Of a stretch of 64,000 nt of DNA, positions 34,729 through 44,936 are shown one piece after another (position 1 is the first letter of the stretch; the number at the start of each line of letters is the position of its first letter). The notes beneath the pieces were generated by a model. That model saw nothing but the letters and a program-made list of their open reading frames with translations, searched no databases and was not told where the DNA came from. Source of the DNA: Mariannaea sp. PMI_226. Its lineage: Eukaryota > Ascomycota > Sordariomycetes > Hypocreales > Nectriaceae. The translations under genes and the position numbers were made by a program. The stretch lies in assembly GCA_024336345.1 (NCBI GenBank), contig JANFOG010000001.1:3100001-3164000 (forward strand), read 5' to 3'.

Positions 34729-35422
34729 GGTTGCGCTTCGGGAGATGGAGTGTGTCGCAAAAGAGAAGTAAAAGACGGAAATAAGGGGGGAAGGAAAAAT
34801 CAGATGTTTGGACCGGTGAGGGACGTGTAATCTGTATTAGGATTTGGCTCAGAGCGAGCTCAACATGATTGACAAATACGGGGGAAGATCGTTTGTCAAA
34901 GTGCAGAAGCGACGGCAAGAATTACATGAACAATACGACTGGGGATGCGAAGCAAACACCACGGGCCTCCCCAGCAGCGAGGCACGACGCGGAATAACAT
35001 CGGTGCGTCAAACCTACCAGACACTCGGCATTGCCCATCAACTAGTGTCGTCAATGGTCCACAATAGAAAGCCCCCCTGTCCCTTTCCTTTCCCTTCCCT
35101 TCCTCACGTATGAAGTCCGTGCAGATTATCAGTTTGTACTGTATTGCAAGCTCTGCCCGCCATGACAAACGTCTGAGCTGACAACCAGCCAGAACTACTG
35201 AGGCACGTGACTAAGCTGCGAGCTGTGGCTCTCCAGGCTTCCGGAGCTGCGTCAACGTAAATCACCTACACCTACCTCTTCACCAGAGCTCCCATCATAA
35301 CGACTGCCCTTCCATCACGCCCTATTCTCAATAATCACAACGCTTCTACTCATCTCTGCCTTTCGTTTAATTTTTTTTCTGTCATCTCGACGCATCCTTG
35401 AGCATTAATTCTCTCTCACATA
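34729..35422. promoter_or_regulatory. bidirectional promoter region of deacetylase and Rpn11 genes
   Basis: About 690 bp separate the two start codons. Contains a CACGTGA site (35204-35210) and a CT-rich leader (35280-35400) before Rpn11. No PACE-type GGTGGCAAA proteasome element was found on either strand. Confidence 0.6.
35204..35210. promoter_or_regulatory. CACGTGA site between deacetylase and Rpn11 genes
   Basis: E-box type core 213 bp upstream of the Rpn11 start and 476 bp from the deacetylase start; part of the set noted at 26843 and 28364. Confidence 0.35.
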
Positions 35423-36570
35423 ATGGAGCGCTTCAGGAACCTATTAGGTGGTGGTGGCATTGGCATCTCTGGAGGCGCCCACGGCACGGTTCGTTTTGCT
35501 TCACTGTTCAAGCATTTCTTAAAAAAAATCATTCTAACGTGGATAATATGCAGGACAATACCAATCTCATCGACAACTCCGAAACCGTCTACATATCCTC
35601 TCTGGCATTGCTGAAGATGCTCCGACACGGTCGTGCAGGTGTACCTATGGAAGTGATGGGTTTGATGTTGGGCGAGTTTGTGGATGACTTTACCGTTAAG
35701 GTTATGGACGTATTTGCCATGCCTCAAAGTGGTACAGGTGTCAGTGTCGAAGCTGTCGATCCAGTTTTCCAGACCAAGATGATGGACATGTTGCGGCAAA
35801 CAGGACGGTACGTCATAAGCTTTAGAGCAAGAGGCGGGCATATCCAAGACTTGTCGGCGAGCTAACACCCGAATAGACCTGAATCAGTCGTTGGCTGGTA
35901 CCATTCTCACCCTGGTTTTGGCTGCTGGTTGTCATCAGTCGATATCAACACACAGCAGTCCTTTGAGCAGCTGAACCCTCGAGCCGTCGCCGTCGTCATC
36001 GACCCCATCCAGTCGGTGAAAGGTAAGGTCGTCATCGACGCCTTCCGTCTTATCAACCCCCAGCTCTTGATGATGGGCCAGGAGCCTCGCCAGAGCACCA
36101 GCAACCTGGGTCACCTCAATAAGCCATCGATTCAGGCGCTCATTCACGGCTTGAACCGACATTACTACTCGATCGCGATCAACTACCGAAAGACAGCGTT
36201 AGAGGAGAACATGTTGATGAACCTTCATAAGCACGTTTGGACGGAGGCGCTTGAGATGGACGATTTCCGACTGGAAGGCTCGAAAAATAAGGACCGACTA
36301 CAGCGTCTGGTCACTTTGGCCGACGGCTACGAGAAGCGAGTGAAGGAAGAGACAGAGCTGACTAAGGAACAGCTCAAGACACGCTACGTCGGCAAGCTGG
36401 ATCCGAAGAAGCATCTCGAGGATGTTGGCCAGGAACTTATCGAGGACAACATTGTATCAGTATCGAGACAGATGATTGATAAGGAGGCGACGATGCCTAA
36501 AAAGGACGTTGGTGGGGGCAAGGGAGCGGCCGCGGGTGGCGATCAAATGGAGGTAGAGGAAGAGTTATAA
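35423..36570 (+). CDS. rpn11: 26S proteasome deubiquitinase subunit Rpn11 (JAMM)
   Basis: Zn2+-dependent deubiquitinase of the proteasome lid; removes ubiquitin chains from substrates during degradation. Three exons, 35423-35488, 35554-35807 and 35877-36570, give 337 residues, slightly longer than yeast Rpn11. [10 protein letters not shown] opens the protein; the MPN+ domain carries the catalytic Glu in [12 protein letters not shown] and the JAMM motif [17 protein letters not shown] complete with both His, Ser and Asp. The C-terminal helices ([13 protein letters not shown] to QMIDKEA) are those used to dimerise with Rpn8, and the chain ends in a Gly/Ala stretch and MEVEEEL. Introns have ideal phase and a TTCTAAC branch site in the first one. 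Confidence 0.97.
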
Positions 36571-37599
36571 GTAACGTAGGGGGGAAAGGGAGAAAGGGTC
36601 ATTCATGAACATGAGAACAATAAAGCTTCGGAATTGAAATGTAAGATTACCGGGCGTTGGGAGATGAGGACAGGAAATGGGCAACATTAGAAATTGCGGT
36701 CGTGTGTCCAAAGCAAAGTGTGGTGCAAAGTGTGGTGCAAAGTCTTGCATCGACTTGACATGGTAAATTACAATGATGGCAATAATAATTCCCGTTCCCG
36801 TCTTGTCAACTTCTGGTTTCTGATTCAATTAGGGGGGGCCCCTATTCCAAGGCGCGACTTGGATGGCGATTGTCGCCACGCGCATTTGACGCTGCCCGCT
36901 TCGGGTAGTCACGCACACGCGTCCGTAGAGTCCCGGGCCGTCCGTCGAATCAGAACGAGTTCCCAGTGACAGATCTAAAGAACATTCCAGCATACTATGT
37001 ACAGGAGCACATTAAAGGAACAGAGTAGTTGGTTTTCTCAAACAAGTGGACTAAAGGCCCCGTGTCCTAATTCATCTCGCTTTATAAATTGGATGCATGG
37101 GCGCGCAGGGTAGTTTTTGTGGGCTCTCCCCCCCAGATCACCGCCCACTCATAAGCCTGAAAGTCACTTCTAGAAGCGCAACGCCCAATGAGCTGGCTGA
37201 ATTGAAGCTGAGTCAAAGGCAACCTAGAATTATTAGGTATTATTAGGTACGTAGTGCCTATTTAACTGTACAGGATACGTTTCTGCCCACCTGGCTCCCT
37301 GTCCCGCATTCGCATTGGCGTTGGCATTGGCGGAGTCCCGCACGCGCATACATAGTACAGTCACTACGGCCTTGCACACGCATACACTTAACCAATAAAC
37401 AACCTACATACGTACTACTGCCACTTGGGACGGATTGCATTTGCGTTGGGCAATCCACTCAACACCAACACAAGGAAGGGAAATCGGACACTGGGAGAGA
37501 AGGGAAACAACGGCCTTTCTTTTTTGTTTTACGCTCTTTTCTTTTCGGCTTCCATCTTTCAACCCGTCACAGCAGACTCACCTCCCGTCAACCAGAGAT
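36571..37599. other. intergenic region with short tandem repeat
   Basis: 3' side of rpn11 and leader of the next gene. A 12-bp unit (GCAAAGTGTGGT) is repeated 2.5 times at 36713-36742, and 37305-37331 holds a GCATTGGCGTTGGCATTGGCG repeat of 6-bp units. The leader has several upstream ATGs, including one in frame at 37435. Confidence 0.55.
36713..36742. repeat. 12-bp tandem repeat, 2.5 copies
   Basis: Unit GCAAAGTGTGGT twice plus GCAAAG. Lies in the likely 3' UTR of rpn11. Confidence 0.8.
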
Positions 37600-38868
37600 A
37601 TGAGAATGGGATTCTGCTCTTGGTTTAGGGGCGCGTTCATCACTCAAACCCCTAAATCTCACCACGCCCCTAAACCGCAACTGACTCACTCAAAGACGCG
37701 TCCACCATCAACGCCCAGGACGCGATATTCGCCAAAGCCTCAAGGACAGTTGGACCCCTTATGGACGCCGTCCTCGCGGACGGCTACGGCCACTACCAAT
37801 TCCAGTCGCTCTCACAGGCGTCGCCCCAAGAGGCCAACCAGTCAGATGAACACGCCCACCAAGAGCCCGAGCCCAAGCCCGGGAAGCCCTCTGGGTGTGC
37901 CACTCAGCCGATCTGCCTCAGCGCCGACCCGGCGCAGCAGGTCTGCGACCCCGTCTGTTTACCCTCGGCCTGAGACGCCTCAGCCTGCTCACAAGCCCTA
38001 TCGCCACATGGAGAGGGAATTGCGCTCAACACCAGAGAGGTCGCGCAGCCAGAAGAAGCACCAGCGACACAAGTCGCTGAGCTCGCTCGAGGCCATCCCG
38101 ATGAAGCAGCTCCGGATGGACCGCAAGGCCATTAAGAAGGTCGTGAGCCGCGTCTCAGAGGTATTTAATCATTTCCCTTTCGTGCTGAGCGGCCTCTCCG
38201 CCATGGTCTACTGGGGCTATGAGGGGCGCTTCTCTGCCAACGTCACCATCATCTGCCCTGAGTCATCCCGCGAGGCTATCCGAGGCTGGGCCAAGGTGAA
38301 GGGACTCCAACGCTTTCCGGACAAGCCGGATCAGTTCGGCATTGAGGTTTCCAAGGGAGTTTTCCAGACGTTGCGGGTCAAGTTTATCGAGGAGGATTTT
38401 GAGGAGCTGCACATCCTGCGATCAGACAGCATGAAGGCATCTGTCCTCTCCCTCGCAGGGTTGGCGAATCAGCTGGCCGAGGGTTATGTTAATGAACTTG
38501 CAACCTCCAACGGAGCAAGACAGGAAGCCTTTGCGGCGGACATGATCTGGGTGCTCAAGAGGATCGCCAAGGTCTCACGCTCAGAACATTGGCTCACACC
38601 ACAACGATGTCCACAAATATGGGACGACAACTTCTGGGAGCCATTCACACTCTCATTCCCGGATTCAGTACCATTGTTCGGAGCAGCCGGATTCCGAGTT
38701 GGGGACGCCGAAGATCTTCCCCCATGGGACACGAGAGATGAGCTAGGACAGGAGGAGGAGGTTGTGGTCGCGACACCATCACCACGGCGCAAAAGCCGAC
38801 GCGGAGGTTTCCCCCTCAGCGTATCGAATGTTCAAGCACTTAATGAAGAACACGTAATGAGGTTCTGA
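37600..38868 (+). CDS. protein of unknown function, possible degenerate nucleotidyltransferase fold
   Basis: One exon. The frame opens at 37435, but I prefer the ATG at 37600 (MRMGFCSWFRG) or 37606 because the earlier part looks like leader; from 37600 the product is 422 residues. Residues up to about 165 are disordered and rich in Ser, Pro, Arg and Thr. The ordered C-terminal half begins LRMDRKAIKKVVSRVSEVF and contains FVLSGLSAMVYWGYEGRFSA and then NVTIICP, which resembles the helix-turn-strand start of minimal nucleotidyltransferases of the AbiEii kind but without the catalytic Asp pair. A long helix (MIWVLKRIAKV) and an acidic, then basic, tail follow. The fold guess is mine and weak. The start MGFCSW could be acylated if the second ATG is used. 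Confidence 0.72.
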   Translation: MRMGFCSWFRGAFITQTPKSHHAPKPQLTHSKTRPPSTPRTRYSPKPQGQLDPLWTPSSRTATATTNSSRSHRRRPKRPTSQMNTPTKSPSPSPGSPLGVPLSRSASAPTRRSRSATPSVYPRPETPQPAHKPYRHMERELRSTPERSRSQKKHQRHKSLSSLEAIPMKQLRMDRKAIKKVVSRVSEVFNHFPFVLSGLSAMVYWGYEGRFSANVTIICPESSREAIRGWAKVKGLQRFPDKPDQFGIEVSKGVFQTLRVKFIEEDFEELHILRSDSMKASVLSLAGLANQLAEGYVNELATSNGARQEAFAADMIWVLKRIAKVSRSEHWLTPQRCPQIWDDNFWEPFTLSFPDSVPLFGAAGFRVGDAEDLPPWDTRDELGQEEEVVVATPSPRRKSRRGGFPLSVSNVQALNEEHVMRF

Positions 38869-39714
38869 TCCATGTACTATTATAATTTATAACCACAGCA
38901 TATCACGACAGGCATGAGGGGGTGTGATGGAGAATGAGGATGGGAAGAAAGAAAGAAATGGAGAACAAGAAGACACGAAGAAAAGAAAAACATATATAAA
39001 CATAAACATACAAAGGGAGGGAGTGGGAAATACTTATACTTGGCCAGGAACAAACGGACGGCACGCCTCGAGGAAAGGAGTTTTGGGGACCTTATTCGGG
39101 CTGGTTGGAGAGATGGGTTCTCTCCGTGTATACAATAGGTGGCGGCGGCAATCTTTTTTGTAACAAATTATAGTCTAATAGTAATGAAACTAATGACATT
39201 TATCTAGAACAGATGTCTCATGAAAAGATAGTTTTCCATTGAGTATGGGGAAGCCCATTTGTTGGATTGCAATGCTTTAGGCGCATCTCACAAAATAAGG
39301 GCCATCCACTTCGCGTCGGTCAACGGAGGCGCGTCGAGATGAGCTTCAAAAGCCATGATCAATACTTAGGCGAACCGTTACGCGATTTGATTTTACTCAA
39401 TTGAATGAACACGCAGATATAGTTTGTAGACTGGTTTCTATTTATGCTTGTGCAGCCCTCGTGATGTCATATTTTCTTTCATCTGGATCCACGAAGCCCT
39501 TTGTCTCAGCCCAATTTCCCAGGTTCTTCAGCCAATTCACTGTGTCCAGGTAGGCCATTTCCCTTCTCCCCCCCCCCTCAGCCCAAGAATATCTCTCCAA
39601 TGTTCCACACGAGTCCAATATCAAGGTGGACTTCTCCAGCCTCTATTAGTTTCTTTGACTTATTGATTTATCCAGGACCCACGGCACACTCGGAATATTT
39701 CCCCCTGTTACTTA
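38869..39714. other. convergent 3' region
   Basis: Between the unknown protein (+) and the esterase (-). A-rich after 38930; nothing recognised. Confidence 0.5.
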
Positions 39715-40645
39715 TCAGTGTTGAAAAGTGTGATATTTGGCGAGAACAAAAGCAGTGGCCACCTTTCCCCAGTTCGCGACGTAGCTGAGATGGACTTCCA
39801 GGCTGGTGCCCCCTTTCTCGCAGAACATGTCGCCTGAGTCACAGATAGACATCATCCTGGTGCCAATGCACTCGCAGCCACCCGGATTGCTCCGAGGGAA
39901 AATCTATGAGCAGGGGTGTAAGTTTCTTCAGGCCATTTTCGTATTTATTAAGGAGAGGATGGGAGGGGAGGGGGAGGTTGACTACTTACACCACTCCCAT
40001 AGCTGGTGCCGATGTTGAACCGCTGGCCGTCTGTGAAGCTGGGATCTCCCATCAATACAACAGCAGCAACTGGCATTGATTGTTAGCTCTTGTACCATGC
40101 TTAAGGAAGGGAGGCTTATAATCCTACTCTTGTCTGTGATGTTTCGGGGCAGGGGATCAGTAGTCGGGAAACCTTTCTCACTTCCACCACAGAGAACGTC
40201 GGATGTGACTTGTGCACCCTGCAATGAGATAGCTTATTAGTATGCCACCTTCAACCAAACGTGAATAGGGAGAAGGATGGTACTATGAATTACTAACTTG
40301 GGAGTATCCCAGAAGAACCATTCGGGTCATAGGGCACTTGATCGCATAATCTCGAATCACTCTCGTCATGATGAGCACACCGGCAGTCTCGGACGCGACA
40401 TAGGGAGTTAGGAGAGCGGGATAGTCAAGGCACTCTATATCAGAACCAGGAATATACTGGATGATGTTTTGGGCTACAGTGCCCATCAAACCCGGTCCAG
40501 GAGGTGCCTGGCTTTCCCTGGCAATGATGATATGCGCTCCTTTGGCGCAAGCTGAGCTGGCCATGTTCCCAGCACCTACAACCAAGACCAGAAGAAAGCC
40601 AAGAAGAAGAAGAGTGATTGAATACACGAACCTAAAAGAAGCCAT
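39715..40645 (-). CDS. secreted cutinase/acetylxylan esterase, CE5 family
   Basis: Serine esterase that removes acetyl groups from xylan or cleaves cutin-like polyesters outside the cell. Four exons, 40645-40298, 40218-40128, 40069-39990 and 39903-39715, give 235 residues, normal for CE5. A strong signal peptide (FVYSITLLLLGFLLVLVVGAG) precedes the mature start SACAKGAHIIIARESQAPPG. The nucleophile elbow GYSQGAQ is formed across the first splice junction; DPSFTDGQRFN follows, then IFPRSNPGGCECIG. The catalytic Asp is in CDSGDMFC and the His in LEVHLSY. Cysteines are placed as in acetylxylan esterases (CAKG, CPMTR, CGG, CEC, C...C), so acetylxylan esterase is slightly preferred over cutinase. 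Substrate is inferred only. Each of the three introns is short (60-90 bases). Confidence 0.92.
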
Positions 40646-41932
40646 ACTGTGTTTTCGGTTTGTATTAGTTCAATGTTGAAGTTTAACAGACTTAGAGGAG
40701 CATACTTCGCTTTGTGAGGTGGTTCGCTCAAAGATGATGTTGAATACACATGCAAGTCTATGCCAGTTGTTTTCAAAAGACGCCCTAGCCCTGCAGATAA
40801 TACTGATTGTTTTAGAAATATCGTAGAAAGAGAATATGAGCTTTGCTGGCTCTGTGAGTTGTTAGAATGTGGCGTTCGGTCAGCTGCAGCAGCAAACCGT
40901 AGCTTAAGTCTGAATAATCCGGTTCAGATTGCAAGTAGATGACGAGAAAAGTTTGAAAGATTCAATATGGGATGAACTCAAATATATATACAAATTACTA
41001 CAAAGAGAGATTGTGTGCTTATGAAAAGATGAGAGTGAAGGTGAGGTCGAAGGCGACCCGCTGAACGGCATAGTTTCTTCTACCATTCATGGACAGAACA
41101 AGCCATTGCGACCATTGTGTGCTTGTGAACCCCTTGACACGAAAACTATGAGCCAACAGGCACTGTTCACGTTTAAATGAATCATGATGAGATGTGACCG
41201 TTCGTGGTTAAACGCGTGTGCCTGGTCATTGGGAAGTTATCAGCTGCATCAGTTGATGTTTGCCATGCAGATGAATTGAGTTCCATACAGCCAGCCCCAA
41301 CGAACGAAGATCCAATGTACAGGATGAAAGGTTCCAGCATAACATTATTTTTGAGAGGGGAGATTGAGCAGGAAACCGCGGGAATGACAGGAAAAAACTA
41401 GCGGGCTGATACGAATATATGAGGATACGAAGAATAAGCATTCATGGATGTTGTATCTACTACTTCTCCCCCGCCTATACGATACCTTGGTCGGATGTGT
41501 GGGCGGTACATTAGCACAAGTACAAGAGCATTCCAAAGGCACACACTAGCAGGTAACGTTGGAACGTACAGGGTCAAGTTGCGCCGTCTCCGTCCCGTCG
41601 TCGTGCCGTCCCGCAATGGGCTAAGAGCCTGTAGCCATTGATCACCTGCGCTAACTGGGCAGCTCCATCCTCTAGACTGGCGCTGCACTGCGAGAGCCAG
41701 GGGGGAGGCTTAGGGGGGGGATCCCAAAAGCCGAAAGCTCTAGCTGTTTGGACCCAAAGCCCGGCTTCACTGGTTTGCCCCTGTAATCAATTAGATCAAT
41801 TAGCTGAACCAAATCTAAATACTGGGTCACCGTGTCCAGCCTTCCAACAGCAAACAATCCCTCTACAAGTTTCGTCATCGCCATATTATCACCATATCAC
41901 AGATTCACTCTGAAATCAATACAAAGGAAGAA
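40646..41932. other. divergent intergenic region
   Basis: Promoters of the esterase (left) and first CHORD-like gene (right). Short frames only; no repeats of note. An AT-rich stretch with TATATATA at about 40983 would suit an esterase promoter. Confidence 0.5.
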
Positions 41933-42869
41933 ATGCTGGGATTTGGTAAAAAGGCACCCTCTAACCTCGACTGGATATCCACTGCGCCTGCGCAACATAT
42001 TCGTGCTATCCTTCTGGCCCTATGCGACAATGAGGACGTACGAGAGCGTACCACTGAGGGCTGGAAATCCATCAAGAGCAGCAACCGAGGGGATGACGAC
42101 AACATGTCCATCTGCATCCAGTGCAGTCAACCGTTTAGGGAGACGGACAACCAACATGGCAATTGCCGTTATCATCCTGGTTAGTATTCTTTACATTAAA
42201 ACTTATTCATTCATTCATTCATCCATATCCATCCATTCTCCTAGTGTAGCTCCGTTTGTCTCCTCCATCGAGACCTATTGTGCCCAGCTAACTCTAATAT
42301 GATGAGAACCTCTTGAGATTGATCCAGAATCTGGCGAGTGGAATGATTGGGACGAACGCTGTCATGGCCCTATAGATTATCCCAGAAATGAAACAACCTA
42401 TCCTGGAGGGTATACCTATCCTTGCTGCGACGAGGACGGCACCAGCCCAGGCTGCAAAACAGGCAAGCATGAGGCTCATCCGGACTTGTCCTTGAAGGGA
42501 AAAGGCGGGAGCCGAGATCCATCCGTCACGAGCAGTATGGATAGTGAAGATTATGAGGATTTTTATGACAACGACAAGGACGATCGTGCAGAAAAAGACA
42601 ACAGTGCAAGAGATAAAGCAGAGGTCCCCGCTGCACGTAAGGGGGTCAAGAGAAAGGCTGAAGGCAGCGTGACATCGAGATCCGTATGCTCACAGTGCCA
42701 TGAAACATTTGTGATAAATAATAACAAGTAAGCCCAGCCTACTTCTGCCTTCTCCCAATCTCGTATTTCCCAACGACTTGACACTCTTTTACTAACAAAG
42801 GCACCTCCGGCGCTCACGTACAGGAAAGCTCCAAATGGACGCACCGATCGATGTTTGGGATGCATGTAA
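41933..42869 (+). CDS. zinc-binding protein with CHORD-like ligand pattern, paralog A
   Basis: Three exons, 41933-42179, 42307-42727 and 42824-42869, give 237 residues. An N-terminal helical module (DWISTAPAQHIRAILLALC) precedes a set of putative zinc ligands: CIQC at 61-64, CRYHP with C78 and H81, CC at 122-123, C132 and H137 in GCKTGKH. Six Cys and two His in this order match the CHORD domain (C, C, C..HPG, CC, GC..H), but the first pair is CX2C instead of CX4C and about 40 residues, including CHG, are inserted before CC. A Ser/Asp-rich acidic stretch follows, then a second pair of knuckles, CSQC at 210-213 and CLGC at 233-236, completed only by the last exon (branch site TACTAAC, acceptor GTACAG). 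Function unknown; a tandem paralog lies 660 bp downstream. CHORD relation is my inference. Confidence 0.72.
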
Positions 42870-43530
42870 TGGAACCTTAGTGATTTAATTAGACATGCAT
42901 GTCAAGGATGAAAACCCACAAAAGATTCCACTCAACTGGTATTCAAGGTGGATTCGCTGCAACATCAATCGTGAACTCTTATGTCTGTAGGCCTTTGGCG
43001 AACCCATGGCGAAGTTGGTTTAACATGGTTGGGTAGTGGATATGCTCGGGACAAGATAGTGGATGTCGCCATAGAAAGCCACTTGTTGAAACCAAACGAA
43101 CAAACCATTGCCAAGGTGAAAAAAAAGTAAAAAGAAACACATTATGGAGCGCTTAGCAAACTATACCAATGGTGATCCTGTTAAGTTTTCAGCAGTCAGT
43201 ATCTTCGCCTCTGTTTTATTCTGGCTGTGTGTATTGTGCAGCGTGTCCACCCAGGTCCCTTTCATGAGTCATTATCTCGAATTGCTCCACGAGATTCCTA
43301 AGATGGTTACAGAATAGAAGAATACGAATCAATTCGAATCAATTCCAGCTCCCCAGGCAAGTTATTTTCGCATATCTGAACTAAACAGCTGTTAGCTGCA
43401 CGTGACTCTACCTCAATATATCGCTTCATAAGCACACATCGATTGATTGGATGGGGCAACAAACGGCCACTTCCTACCATTGCCAAACTTGCACTCAATT
43501 GCAACGAGTCACGTTAAATCACATACAAAG
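42870..43530. other. intergenic region between tandem paralogs
   Basis: No open frame of note. Contains CACGTGAC at about 43399. I see no obvious duplicated non-coding sequence shared with the leader of paralog A. Confidence 0.5.
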
Positions 43531-44156
43531 ATGGACATAAATATTGACTGGATCTCAACTGCGTCCATCCACCAGCTACAGTCTGTTCTTGTCGCCCTAT
43601 GCGCCGACGGGGAGGTGCGTCATCGTGCCAGCCGGCACTGGGCTAGCCTCAGCGCCAGCCTCGAAGATCCAAAGGATGTCGTCATTTGCATGCAGTGTGA
43701 TAAATCCTTCTCCATCAAGAAGAAGGATGCAGAGGTCTGTCTGTATCATCCAGGTGAGTCCATCATATTCCCCAAGAGAAGCAAAGAAGATACCCAGCCG
43801 GGATGGTGAGGTGCTGATATCGCCTAGAGGAACTCGAGGTTGATTTCGATTCAGATGTCTGGGCCGACCATGATGAGAAGTGCCACGGTCCAGAGGACAC
43901 AGAAGAAAACAGACGTGAATTTCCGGACGGTTTTATTTACCCTTGTTGTCAGGGGCAAGGCGACGCCCCGGGCTGCGAGAGAAGCAAACATGAGGAGTAT
44001 CCAGATCAGCCGAGAAGTGAGAATGGTAAAGCCTTGATGCCAACTACTGACAGTCCTCAGCGTTTGGCTTTCGTCACAGGGGCGAAACGGAAGGCTGAAG
44101 ACATGCCTGGCAATGCCCAGCAGGCCAAGGGCAAGTACACCCACTATGGTGCGTAA
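43531..44156 (+). CDS. zinc-binding protein with CHORD-like ligand pattern, paralog B
   Basis: Two exons, 43531-43753 and 43828-44156, give 183 residues. It matches paralog A along its length: MDINIDWISTASIHQLQSVL, CMQC at 53-56, CLYHP with C70 and H73, CHG at 93-95, YPCC with C114-C115, and GCERSKH with C124 and H129. The intron lies at the same place and phase, directly after HisPro, so the two arose by duplication. The C-terminus (KGKYTHYGA) lacks the second CXXC pair of A. Within exon 2, positions flanked by GGTAAA and TCACAG form a 54-base segment, a multiple of three without stop, that may be a retained or optional intron (165 residues if spliced). Role unknown. Confidence 0.72.
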
Positions 44157-44936
44157 GACAGGTCATCAGGCCAGCAATGAGGCGCTCCTTGGCCAGGCAC
44201 ACGGATGGTTGTAGAAACTGAGAGAAACAATTAGAATTCTTGTCTCAAGCAAGCGATAAATAGAACATTCGTGAATATAATCAAAGTTGGAACAAAAAAA
44301 GAGAAAAGAGCCAAGAGCCAAGAGCCAAGAGCGACGACCCAAGAGGGGACATGACCACAAAGTCCGCACGAATTCCACGACATTTGATGGAAACATGAGT
44401 TCAGAATTTCACGCCCAAACTCCCCCTATCCTATGGATGTTGTAGGTAGTGTCTCGCCATCAATAATAAATCTTGCCATCTTTCTCCCATTCTCTTCTCT
44501 TGTCTGGTGCAAGAACATACCACAGCTAAGGGCGTTTTGGTTGGCTCTCAAACAAAGCTAGACTAGATAGACAATGGGGCAAACAAAATAAACCCAGTAA
44601 AGAACAATAGCAGCACCAAAAGATTATCGTCGAGGAAATGGGAAAAGTCCTCAGATGCACTGAACCTGTACTCCATGCGCCCCCTCCAAATGATCTGGTT
44701 TCCCATAAACACCCGCTGGCAGATGATGCCCAATCCAAATAATCCCGGCCATGCGTTCGCATCCTCTCTTCAAATGCTATTCATGGAAATTGAAAGCTTC
44801 CTGTTGAGTAACGCGTCATGAGCGGTTTTCTTGGTTGCGATGCCCCGTCGACAGCTCGATCCATCCAAATCCCCATCGGCAACAATAATGCTTCGAGCAA
44901 CGGGAGTTGCATTCCTCACCGACTCGGCATCAGATC
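44157..44936. other. convergent 3' region
   Basis: Between paralog B (+) and the kinase (-). Includes a 7-bp tandem repeat (44308-44332). No gene seen. Confidence 0.5.
44308..44332. repeat. 7-bp tandem repeat (GAGCCAA)
   Basis: Three and a half copies of GAGCCAA. Confidence 0.85.

Noticed and set aside
42791..42823. Earlier acceptor (ACAAAG) for the last exon of paralog A
   Set aside because: It lies only a few bases from the branch site TACTAAC; the next CAG is at the right distance and completes a CXXC pair.
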